From Bacteroidales bacterium (lineage in GTDB: Bacteria; Bacteroidota; Bacteroidia; Bacteroidales; UBA932), in NCBI GenBank assembly GCA_016303175.1, contig JAEDMF010000049.1, positions 1 through 11,048 of the forward strand: a stretch of 11,048 nt of DNA, read 5' to 3'. Each line of letters begins with the position of its first letter. Position 1 is the first letter of the stretch. Shown in pieces: positions 1 to 5,312 of this stretch. Under the pieces are notes generated by a model. That model ran no database searches and had not been told where the DNA came from. It worked only from the letters and a program-made list of their open reading frames with translations. The translations under genes and the position numbers were made by a program.

Positions 1-1
1 T

Positions 2-70
2 TTGACTGAAATGGCTAAAAAATTACACGCCCCATATCGTGCTATCAAGAAGAGCGAGAAAACAGGATGA
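2..70 (+). CDS. 3' end of an unidentified protein gene
   Basis: An open frame enters from the left edge and ends at TGA (68-70). It gives about 22 residues ending ...RAIKKSEKTG, a lysine-rich, hydrophilic tail. This is too short to assign to a family and has no recognisable catalytic motif. Its position about 140 bp from the 3' end of a tRNA gene, with paired direct repeats in between, would suit the last codons of a tyrosine recombinase or another gene at the edge of an integrated element. That is inference from context only. The frame could also be open by chance, since only 22 codons are visible. Confidence 0.4.
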   Translation: MTEMAKKLHAPYRAIKKSEKTG

Positions 71-126
71 GAAGTATGGGATATATGGGATTTGAAAAAT
101 ACCCGTAGAAGTGCGTAGAAACGGGG

Positions 127-146
127 TTTGGTGCATTTTTGGTGCA
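127..146. repeat. Two 9-bp direct repeats, possible recombinase arm sites
   Basis: TTTGGTGCA occurs at 127-135 and again at 138-146, with starts 11 bp apart, about one helical turn. Just upstream, CGTAGAA is repeated at 104-110 and 114-120 with a 10-bp period. Short direct repeats on one DNA face near a tRNA 3' end resemble arm-type binding sites of tyrosine integrases. The repeats are directly visible; the function is inferred. Confidence 0.45.
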
Positions 147-163
147 ACTTTTTGGGCATAGAA

Positions 164-202
164 AAAGCCTACAAGATTGAAACTCAATTACTTGTAGGCT
201 TT
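164..202 (-). terminator. Long hairpin behind tRNA-Ser, probable terminator
   Basis: A perfect 12-bp inverted repeat (164-175 and 191-202) encloses a second 5-bp repeat, ATTGA/TCAAT (176-180 and 184-188), around an AAC loop. Only a TA bulge interrupts the combined stem. Read on the minus strand it lies just past the tRNA 3' end and finishes in GGCTTTTTC, as an intrinsic terminator would. Read on the plus strand it follows the gene ending at 70, so it may work in both directions. It could also be part of an attachment site. Confidence 0.65.
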
Positions 203-208
203 ATTCAG

Positions 209-293
209 CGGAGAGGGAGGGATTCGAACCCCCGGAGGCTTTCACCTCAACAGTTTTCAAGACTGCCGTAATCGACCACTCTACCACCTCTCC
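209..293 (-). tRNA. tRNA-Ser (anticodon UGA)
   Basis: On the minus strand the sequence folds as a class II tRNA. The 7-bp acceptor stem is GGAGAGG/CCTCTCC, and the anticodon loop is CTTGAAA with anticodon TGA (complement of 257-259). There is a long variable arm (GAGG-TGAAAG-CCTC) and a T-loop TTCGAAT. The discriminator base is G (complement of 209), as expected for serine tRNAs, and CCA is not encoded. It reads UCA and other UCN codons and is charged by seryl-tRNA synthetase, whose gene lies at 8221-9492. The 3' half faces the repeat-rich left edge, which is the usual target side for tRNA-directed integration. Confidence 0.97.
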
Positions 294-309
294 TGAACAG
301 ATTCAACAT

Positions 310-336
310 CCCGAAAGTATAATTTTCTCTTTCGGG
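310..336 (-). other. Hairpin in the 5' leader of pre-tRNA-Ser
   Basis: A perfect 8-bp inverted repeat, CCCGAAAG (310-317) and CTTTCGGG (329-336), has an 11-nt A/T-rich loop. It begins four bases after the -7 box of the tRNA promoter, at or next to the expected transcription start. The primary transcript would therefore carry a 5'-end stem about 16 nt before the mature tRNA. Confidence 0.55.
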
Positions 337-340
337 ACTG

Positions 341-371
341 CAAAGGTAGATAAATATTTTTATTCTACAAA
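341..371 (-). promoter_or_regulatory. Housekeeping promoter of tRNA-Ser
   Basis: On the minus strand TTTG (complement of 368-371) is followed by exactly 19 bases and TACCTTTG (complement of 341-348). This fits the Bacteroidota primary-sigma consensus TTTG-N19-TAnnTTTG at every fixed position. Transcription would start near 334-337 and run into the tRNA. Confidence 0.85.
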
Positions 372-547
372 AAAAATTGATATTCCAGATGATTTGCGCA
401 GAAGATAATCAGTACCAGCCCCGGCTGGAGTCAGGCGATTGGAACGAAGACCATCACACCTCAAGAACGAGGGCGCAATTCTCCTCGGATTCCGTCCAAC
501 AAAAGTCCTATAGCACATACTCGAGTAGGGCGGCCCGCAGGGTATCC
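372..547. other. Intergenic stretch with no recognised gene
   Basis: This lies between the tRNA-Ser promoter and the end of the DUF389 gene. Open frames here are short, or continue antisense into the DUF389 gene, and show no family resemblance. Small inverted repeats exist (CCAGC/GCTGG within 417-430; CGAGG 468-472 with CCTCG 483-487). Neither is followed by a T-tract, so I do not call a terminator for the minus-strand gene. Confidence 0.5.
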
Positions 548-1930
548 TTATTTGGAGGCAGTGCGGAAGAAGACAAGCAGGTCGTCGGTTTCAAGACGGG
601 CGCCAAGGAAACGCTCCAGAGTCTCACGGGTGGCGGAGGGAACTGGCTTCGATGTTGTAATTATGGCAACTGTGCTGGGGCGATGCACCATATCTGCGAC
701 AATCACTGCATCCGAGTCATTCCCAGCCCCTGCCACATAGCTGAGGCTCTCCCCTTGCGTCAGCGTAAAGTCCACTACCTCAGTGCATTGGGCTCGCAAT
801 TCACGCAGAATAGATTCGGTAGGCAGAGCCTTGGCTTTATACAACGCCAGTTCACGGCCCAAAGCCGCAATCGAATCATTTAGCACCTTTACCTGCTTCT
901 CCGCATGCTCATAAATACCCCTCACAATCTCCGTCTCCGAAATGGGATTGCGGCTTACCGTAGCATCCTCGTGGAAAACAATCTGCTCGGCAGACAGGCC
1001 ATAACGTTCAGCATTTGCATAAAGAAATTTCTTCTGCTCCGGAGAGAGTTCCTCACCCGCCATATACAATTCCACCGTCACAGGTTTGACGCTCTTATCC
1101 ACCTTGTAGTCATATATGAAGCTACCGCCTATGGACTTGTTCTCCTCAACCAGGCGTGACACGTTGATATTAAAGTTGTTGTCCTGAATCATCCTGACTG
1201 CGGTCAGCACGCTGGGCACAATAATGATGAGCATCAGCACCCAAGTCATCACAGGGGTGAGTTTATGCCCCTGCTCCTCGTTGGCCACAACAGGATATTT
1301 GAGGTACTTGACTGCAAGGAAGGTGGCCAGGGCAATGAATATACTATTGATAAGGAACAGATACAAAGCTCCGACAATGTACTTCCAATTGAGCAGGGAT
1401 ATGCCGTAACCCACGGTGCACAAAGGAGGCATAAGGGCTGTGGCGATGGCAACACCGGCGAGCACCGTACCCTTTTTCTTGCGCGAGATTTCAAGTATGC
1501 CTGCAATACCGCCAAAGGCTGCTATGAGAACATCGTAAATAGTGGGATTGGTCCTTGCAAGCAACTCAGTGGGGTGCACAAGGTTCAAGGGGCTCAGCAC
1601 GAAGTACAAAGTGGAGGATATGATGCTGATAGCCACCATTATAGCGAAGTTTTTCAAGGCATCCTTGACAAGTTTGTTGTCCCTTGTGCCCAGACCGAAG
1701 CCGAAGCCCAATATGGGGCCCATCACAGGGGAAATGAGCATCGCGCCGATTATGACGGGTATGGAATTGACATTCAAGCCCACGGAGGCAATGATTATGG
1801 CGCAGGCAAGAATGAAAACATTGGGGCCGCGGAAATAGATATTCTCGTGTATGGTCTGGGTAGCCTCAACCTGGTCAATATGTTCTGACATATCCACCAG
1901 GTTTTTGAACATTCTAAGTATCCTTTTCAT
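548..1930 (-). CDS. DUF389 (TIGR00341-type) integral membrane protein
   Basis: The 460-residue protein has a hydrophobic N-terminal half and a soluble C-terminal half. Likely membrane segments are at about 36-54, 58-80, 93-113, 132-149, 155-174, 181-206 and 227-246. Two related glycine/proline motifs, GAMLISPVMGPILG (62-75) and GVAIATALMPPLCTVG (159-174), are typical of DUF389 proteins. Residues 250-460 are polar and carry a helical, possibly coiled-coil stretch around 345-370. The biochemical role of the family is not established; transport or envelope functions have been suggested only by topology. The ATG at 1930 begins a short polar segment before the first membrane helix. There is no Shine-Dalgarno, normal for the phylum. 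A separate -7 box in the 70-bp gap suggests its own promoter, although the upstream pseudouridine synthase gene has the same orientation. Confidence 0.88.
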   Translation of the reverse strand: MKRILRMFKNLVDMSEHIDQVEATQTIHENIYFRGPNVFILACAIIIASVGLNVNSIPVIIGAMLISPVMGPILGFGFGLGTRDNKLVKDALKNFAIMVAISIISSTLYFVLSPLNLVHPTELLARTNPTIYDVLIAAFGGIAGILEISRKKKGTVLAGVAIATALMPPLCTVGYGISLLNWKYIVGALYLFLINSIFIALATFLAVKYLKYPVVANEEQGHKLTPVMTWVLMLIIIVPSVLTAVRMIQDNNFNINVSRLVEENKSIGGSFIYDYKVDKSVKPVTVELYMAGEELSPEQKKFLYANAERYGLSAEQIVFHEDATVSRNPISETEIVRGIYEHAEKQVKVLNDSIAALGRELALYKAKALPTESILRELRAQCTEVVDFTLTQGESLSYVAGAGNDSDAVIVADMVHRPSTVAIITTSKPVPSATRETLERFLGARLETDDLLVFFRTASK

Positions 1931-1942
1931 AATATAACCTAA

Positions 1943-1958
1943 GTGAGCTTAAGTTCAC
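1943..1958. promoter_or_regulatory. 16-bp near-palindrome before the DUF389 start
   Basis: GTGAGCTTAAGTTCAC is symmetric about CTTAAG except for one mismatched pair. It ends 12 bp before the DUF389 start codon and lies downstream of the predicted -7 box, so it is in the transcribed leader or initially transcribed DNA. The position suits a repressor operator or a leader hairpin; no known regulator can be named. Confidence 0.4.
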
Positions 1959-1964
1959 CAATCA

Positions 1965-1983
1965 ATTTGCAGAAGCAAATATA
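1965..1983 (-). promoter_or_regulatory. Probable -7 box of the DUF389 gene with flanking inverted repeat
   Basis: On the minus strand TATATTTG (complement of 1976-1983) fits the Bacteroidota -7 element TAnnTTTG. No TTTG lies 19 bases upstream, so the match is partial. The box overlaps a perfect 6-bp inverted repeat with a 4-base loop, ATTTGC (1965-1970) and GCAAAT (1975-1980), at the expected start of transcription. Confidence 0.45.
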
Positions 1984-2000
1984 CGGAAAATTGAAAGAAG

Positions 2001-2726
2001 TTACCGTATCGGCCAGGAAGACGGAAGAGGCGCGAGTACATCGACAGCACTATGGTTCACCGGGTGCTCGAAGCGGATTCTGCGAGCCATAAGGCATATC
2101 CCTCCGTCAGGATTCGAGCGGGGCGCTCCATACTTCAAGTCTCCCTTGATAGTATAACCTATGTGACTGAGCTGGCAGCGAATCTGATGGTGGCGGCCCG
2201 TCAGCAGTTCCACCTCAACAAGCTTGTACCTGAGGGTGCTTCCCAGAACGCGGCACTTCAGACGCGCCATCTTGGCGTTTTTCGCACCTGCCGGGGCAAC
2301 GTAACTCTTATTCTGCTTCTCGTTGCGCACCAAGGCATTTTCCAAAAGTGTCCATCCGGATTCCTCCCCGGCTCCGGGGCCCAACGCCCCTCCATCCGCG
2401 CACAAAGCCCAATATGTCTTATGCACCCTGCCTTCCCTGAACATAGCATTGAGTCGCTCAAGAGCCTTGGATGTCTTCGCAAATACGCATATGCCGCTCA
2501 CCGGCCTGTCTAAACGATGCGGCACGCCGAGGAACACCTTGCCAGGCTTACGGTCCCTTGCCGCAATGAAAGCCTTGAGCGTTTCCACCAGGGCCTCGTC
2601 ACCCGTTTTGTCTCCCTGCACAATCTCACCTGCCCTTTTGTTGAAAATAAGCAGATGATTGTCCTCGTGAAGAATGCGGGAAGATATGTCATCGAATTCC
2701 TCTGTCGATAAAGCCCTATATTCCAT
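2001..2726 (-). CDS. RluA-family RNA pseudouridine synthase
   Basis: The 241-residue protein is a single pseudouridine synthase domain that isomerises chosen uridines in rRNA or tRNA to pseudouridine. The signature HRLDRPVSG (70-78) contains the catalytic aspartate, Asp73. Further family motifs are KTYWAL (103-108) and GRHHQIR (177-183), the latter corresponding to the usual RxHQIRvH block. No S4 RNA-binding domain precedes the catalytic part, so it resembles the short, S4-less RluA-type enzymes; the target uridine cannot be read from sequence. The ATG at 2726 is the first in frame and has no Shine-Dalgarno. The gene is divergent from dnaK, and DUF389 follows 70 bp downstream. Confidence 0.9.
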   Translation of the reverse strand: MEYRALSTEEFDDISSRILHEDNHLLIFNKRAGEIVQGDKTGDEALVETLKAFIAARDRKPGKVFLGVPHRLDRPVSGICVFAKTSKALERLNAMFREGRVHKTYWALCADGGALGPGAGEESGWTLLENALVRNEKQNKSYVAPAGAKNAKMARLKCRVLGSTLRYKLVEVELLTGRHHQIRCQLSHIGYTIKGDLKYGAPRSNPDGGICLMARRIRFEHPVNHSAVDVLAPLPSSWPIR

Positions 2727-2746
2727 TTTTGTCAGTTCAACTACTG

Positions 2747-2754
2747 CAAAGATA
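2747..2754 (-). promoter_or_regulatory. -7 box upstream of the pseudouridine synthase gene
   Basis: TATCTTTG on the minus strand fits TAnnTTTG and lies 20 bp before the start codon. The nearest TTTG upstream is only about 13 bases away rather than 19, so the -33 element is weak or absent. The implied leader is very short. Confidence 0.5.
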
Positions 2755-2787
2755 CATATTTTTATGCCAAAATGTCATATATGCCAC

Positions 2788-2803
2788 TTGGCACGGGTTT
2801 CGC
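2788..2803 (+). promoter_or_regulatory. Sigma-54-like -24/-12 match upstream of dnaK
   Basis: TTGGCACG followed by four bases and TCGC places GG (2790-2791) and GC (2802-2803) exactly ten bases apart. The sigma-54 consensus is TGGCACG-N4-TTGC; the only departure is C instead of T in the second half. A start near 2815 would give a leader of about 80 nt. No TTTG-N19-TAnnTTTG promoter was found for dnaK in this gap. No activator site is visible, and one match of this length could arise by chance. Confidence 0.35.
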
Positions 2804-2822
2804 CATAAGTCCCGACGTATGC

Positions 2823-2852
2823 AGGCTGGCGCCGCAGCCTATATTATATAGG
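2823..2852 (+). promoter_or_regulatory. Two overlapping inverted repeats in the dnaK leader
   Basis: AGGCTG (2823-2828) and CAGCCT (2835-2840) form a 6-bp stem around a GC-rich 6-base loop. The perfect 15-base palindrome CCTATAT-T-ATATAGG (2838-2852) shares its first three bases with the right arm of that stem, so the two structures cannot form fully together. They end 45 bp before the dnaK ATG. This may be a protein operator or a temperature-sensitive leader. It is not the CIRCE element (TTAGCACTC-N9-GAGTGCTAA). Confidence 0.4.
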
Positions 2853-2897
2853 TAAAAGCACACAGCCGCTGAAAAGTAAATTAAAAAACAACATATT

Positions 2898-4784
2898 ATG
2901 GGAAAAATCATCGGAATAGATCTCGGCACAACAAACTCCTGTGTCGCAGTTATGGAAGGCAACCAGCCTACCGTCATCATCAACAACGAAGGCCAGAGGA
3001 CCACTCCTTCTGTAGTGGCATTCACCGAAGGCGGCGAGCGTAAAATCGGCAACCCTGCAAAGCGTCAGGCAATCACCAACCCCAAGAAGACCATCTTCTC
3101 CATCAAGAGGTTCATGGGTGAGACCTACGATCAGGTAAGCCAGGAAATCGCCCGCGTACCGTACTCTGTAGTAAGAGGCGACAACAACAGCCCCCGCGTG
3201 GACATCGACGGCAAGCTTTACAGCCCTCAGGAGATTTCAGCAATGATTCTCCAAAAAATGAAAAAGACAGCAGAAGATTATCTTGGCACTCAGGTTACCG
3301 AAGCCATCATCACCGTGCCCGCTTACTTCTCCGACTCTCAGCGTCAGGCCACCAAAGAGGCAGGTCAGATTGCAGGTTTGGACGTGAAACTTATCATCAA
3401 CGAGCCTACCGCAGCCGCCCTTGCCTATGGTCTTGAGAAGAAGGACAAGGATATGAGAGTGGCCGTGTTCGACCTCGGCGGCGGTACCTTCGATATCTCC
3501 ATTCTGGACCTTATGAGTGGCGTATTCACCGTAATGAGCACCAATGGCGATACCCATCTGGGTGGTGACGACTTCGACCAGGTCATCATCGACTGGCTCG
3601 CCAATGAGTTCGCCGCAGAGAACGGTGGCATAGACCTGCGCAAGGACCCTATGGCACTCCAGCGTCTTAAAGAAGCTGCCGAGAAGGCAAAGATTGAGCT
3701 CTCCAGCCAGACTCAGGCTGAAATCAACCTGCCCTACATAATGCCTGTGGACGGTGTGCCCAAACACCTTGTAAAGACCCTCAGCCGAGCCAAATTCGAG
3801 CAGCTGGCCGATTCACTCATCCAGCGTACCCTCGAACCCTGCCGCAAGGCTCTCGAGGCTGCCAAACTCCAGGCATCAGACATTGACGAAGTGCTCCTCG
3901 TAGGCGGTTCAACACGTATTCCCGCCATCCAGGAGATTGTCAAGAAGTTCTTCGGCAAAGAGCCCAACAAGGGTGTCAACCCCGACGAAGTAGTAGCTGT
4001 AGGTGCAGCAATTGATGGTGGTGTGATTTCAGGCGATGTGAAGGACGTAGTCCTCTCCGACGTAACTCCCCTGTCCCTCGGCATCGAGACGCTCGGCGGC
4101 GTGATGACCAAACTCATCGAAGCCAACACCCTCATCCCCGTGTCAAAGAGCCAGGTATTCTCCACAGCTGCAGACAACCAGCCTTCAGTTGAAATCCGCG
4201 TGCTTCAGGGCGAGCGTCCCATGGCCAACGACAACAAGACCATAGGCAACTTCCACCTCGACGGCATTGCTCCCGCACCCCGCGGAATACCTCAGATTGA
4301 AGTTACCTTCAACGTGGACATCAACGGCATCCTTAACGTGACTGCCAAAGACAAGGCCACAGGCAAGGAGCAGAGCGTACGTATCGAGGGTTCTACAGGC
4401 CTCTCCGAAGAGGAAATCAAACGTATGCGTGACGAGGCAAAAGCCAATGAGGCTGCCGACAAGGCAGAGAAAGAGAAGGCTGACAAACTCAATACGGCTG
4501 ACGCAATGACCTTCCAGACGGACCGTAACCTCAAGGAGTACGGCGACAAGATTCCTGCTGAGAAGAAGGAAGCCATTGAGAAAGCCAACAACGCTCTGAA
4601 GGAGGCTGTCAAGAACAAAGACTTTGCCGCAATCGAGGAACACAACAAAGCTCTTGAGGCAGCTTGGCACGCAGCATCTGAAGATATGGCAAAGGCAGCG
4701 CAGGCCGCCCAGCAGCAAGGTGGAGCTCAAGGCCCTCAAGGTCCTCAAGGCCCTCAGGATGACAATACTCCTGACGAGCAGTAA
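2898..4784 (+). CDS. dnaK: Molecular chaperone DnaK (Hsp70)
   Basis: The 628-residue cytoplasmic Hsp70 binds exposed hydrophobic peptide segments in an ATP-driven cycle with DnaJ and GrpE. The ATPase domain shows phosphate-1 GIDLGTTNS (6-14), phosphate-2 DLGGGTFD (192-199) and the adenosine motif VLLVGGSTR (332-340). The hydrophobic linker precedes DVTPLSLGIE (from 388), followed by the substrate-binding beta-domain and a charged helical lid. The C-terminus is unusual: a GPQ-rich tail ends DDNTPDEQ, without the EFEEVK-like ending of many bacterial DnaKs. The ATG at 2898 gives the standard N-terminus and follows an A-rich leader without a Shine-Dalgarno. Neither grpE nor dnaJ is adjacent. A strong terminator follows at 4858. 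Confidence 0.98.
   Translation: MGKIIGIDLGTTNSCVAVMEGNQPTVIINNEGQRTTPSVVAFTEGGERKIGNPAKRQAITNPKKTIFSIKRFMGETYDQVSQEIARVPYSVVRGDNNSPRVDIDGKLYSPQEISAMILQKMKKTAEDYLGTQVTEAIITVPAYFSDSQRQATKEAGQIAGLDVKLIINEPTAAALAYGLEKKDKDMRVAVFDLGGGTFDISILDLMSGVFTVMSTNGDTHLGGDDFDQVIIDWLANEFAAENGGIDLRKDPMALQRLKEAAEKAKIELSSQTQAEINLPYIMPVDGVPKHLVKTLSRAKFEQLADSLIQRTLEPCRKALEAAKLQASDIDEVLLVGGSTRIPAIQEIVKKFFGKEPNKGVNPDEVVAVGAAIDGGVISGDVKDVVLSDVTPLSLGIETLGGVMTKLIEANTLIPVSKSQVFSTAADNQPSVEIRVLQGERPMANDNKTIGNFHLDGIAPAPRGIPQIEVTFNVDINGILNVTAKDKATGKEQSVRIEGSTGLSEEEIKRMRDEAKANEAADKAEKEKADKLNTADAMTFQTDRNLKEYGDKIPAEKKEAIEKANNALKEAVKNKDFAAIEEHNKALEAAWHAASEDMAKAAQAAQQQGGAQGPQGPQGPQDDNTPDEQ
4731..4757 (+). repeat. Three 9-bp tandem repeats encoding the GPQ tail of DnaK
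   Basis: GGCCCTCAA (4731-4739), GGTCCTCAA (4740-4748) and GGCCCTCAG (4749-4757) are adjacent copies in frame. They encode Gly-Pro-Gln three times in the disordered DnaK tail. Such a run can change copy number by slippage without breaking the frame. Confidence 0.8.
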
Positions 4785-4857
4785 CGGAGGCGACAGCATC
4801 ACACAAAAAAGTATATGCTAGAAAGCCCCGAAAGGGCCGCACCTAGGTACGAAATGG

Positions 4858-4898
4858 GAGTGACTAAAAGTCGATAGACTTTAGTCACTCTCTTTTTT
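4858..4898 (+). terminator. Intrinsic terminator of dnaK
   Basis: GAGTGACTAAA-A-GTC (4858-4872) pairs with GACTTTAGTCACTC (4877-4890), a 14-bp stem with one bulged A and a short loop. TCTTTTTT (4891-4898) follows directly. It lies 73 bp after the dnaK stop. A smaller hairpin, GCCC-CGAAA-GGGC (4825-4837), sits between the two. Confidence 0.9.
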
Positions 4899-4925
4899 GA
4901 AGCAAGTTGCAGCCGGGAAACGCAG

Positions 4926-4967
4926 CAAAAAAATAGAGGATGACCCTTGGGGGTGTCATCCTCTATT
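4926..4967 (-). terminator. Intrinsic terminator of rpsU
   Basis: A perfect 13-bp inverted repeat (4932-4944 and 4955-4967) surrounds a 10-base loop. On the minus strand the stem runs into seven T residues (complement of 4927-4933). It ends the rpsU transcript and faces the dnaK terminator about 30 bp away, insulating the two convergent genes. Confidence 0.9.
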
Positions 4968-4974
4968 CTAGACA

Positions 4975-5015
4975 ACCAGTATCGTTCAATAAGGCAACTC
5001 CGTGCCCTTACTGGT
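4975..5015 (-). other. Structured 3' untranslated region of rpsU
   Basis: Two nested stems lie between the rpsU stop and its terminator. The outer stem is ACCAG (4975-4979) with CTGGT (5011-5015). The inner stem is TAAGGCA (4990-4996) with TGCCCTTA (5003-5010), carrying one bulged base. They are separated by a one-sided 10-base bulge. It may be a stabilising 3' structure or a second weak termination site; no known RNA family is recognised. Confidence 0.35.
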
Positions 5016-5027
5016 CAACTGATTGTA

Positions 5028-5225
5028 CTAATATTCCTCTTCCTGAAGACGGAGATGGTTCACGTAGATGGCTTTCATCTTGGCCATACGGTTCTTCACT
5101 GAAGGCTTAACATAGGTCTTACGTGCGCGCAGTTCGCGGACAGCGCCTGTCTTCTCGAATTTACGTTTGAATTTCTTCAACGCCCTCTCGATGTTCTCAC
5201 CTTCCTTTACCTGTACGATAATCAC
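5028..5225 (-). CDS. rpsU: Small ribosomal subunit protein bS21
   Basis: The 65-residue, strongly basic protein is bS21, with the family pattern of an N-terminal VQVKEGENIERALKKFKRKF, a basic middle and a conserved ending RLQEEEY. It sits on the 30S platform near the 3' end of 16S rRNA. In Bacteroidota ribosomes it helps sequester the anti-Shine-Dalgarno, which explains the rarity of Shine-Dalgarno use in the phylum. The start is GTG at 5225, chosen because it gives the normal N-terminus and lies 10 bases after GGAGG. The gene has its own promoter, a leader hairpin and its own terminator. The ATPase gene ends 75 bp upstream on the same strand. Confidence 0.96.
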   Translation of the reverse strand: MIIVQVKEGENIERALKKFKRKFEKTGAVRELRARKTYVKPSVKNRMAKMKAIYVNHLRLQEEEY

Positions 5226-5231
5226 TTTGAA

Positions 5232-5243
5232 ATCACCTCCTTT
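5232..5243 (-). promoter_or_regulatory. Extended Shine-Dalgarno of rpsU
   Basis: On the minus strand AAAGGAGGTGAT is complementary over 11-12 bases to the 3' tail of 16S rRNA. GGAGG is 10 bases from the GTG start. No other gene in the window has anything comparable. Work on Flavobacterium johnsoniae describes rpsU as an exceptional gene with a strong Shine-Dalgarno that senses ribosomes lacking bS21 (autogenous control). Confidence 0.92.
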
Positions 5244-5252
5244 TTACTTGGC

Positions 5253-5270
5253 AACCGGGTATGCCCGGCT
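5253..5270 (-). other. Hairpin in the rpsU leader
   Basis: On the minus-strand RNA AGCCGGG-CAUA-CCCGGUU forms a 7-bp stem including one G-U pair, with a four-base loop. It ends 9 bases before the extended Shine-Dalgarno, between promoter and start codon. It could affect ribosome access or mRNA stability. Confidence 0.5.
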
Positions 5271-5281
5271 CAAATGGACCG

Positions 5282-5312
5282 CAAAGATAGAAATTATTTT
5301 TTACCTCTCAAA
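5282..5312 (-). promoter_or_regulatory. Housekeeping promoter of rpsU
   Basis: TTTG (complement of 5309-5312), exactly 19 bases, then TATCTTTG (complement of 5282-5289) matches TTTG-N19-TAnnTTTG in full. The -33 element lies within the last codons of the upstream ATPase gene, so rpsU can be transcribed independently although the two genes are tandem. The leader would be about 50 nt. Confidence 0.85.

Noticed and set aside
494..547. Possible frameshifted continuation of the DUF389 protein after its stop (frame reading LPPNKDTLRAALLEYVL)
   Set aside because: An open run of under 20 codons is expected by chance and the preceding frame already ends plausibly; without a family alignment a frameshift cannot be supported.
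377..883. Plus-strand open frame of 168 codons
   Set aside because: Two-thirds of it is antisense to the DUF389 gene, its protein has a shuffled, low-similarity composition, and there is no promoter in front of it.
3237..3767. Long minus-strand frames inside dnaK (also 3734-4177 and 4185-4802)
   Set aside because: They mirror the codon bias of dnaK on the opposite strand, have no recognisable domains, and dnaK is unmistakable.
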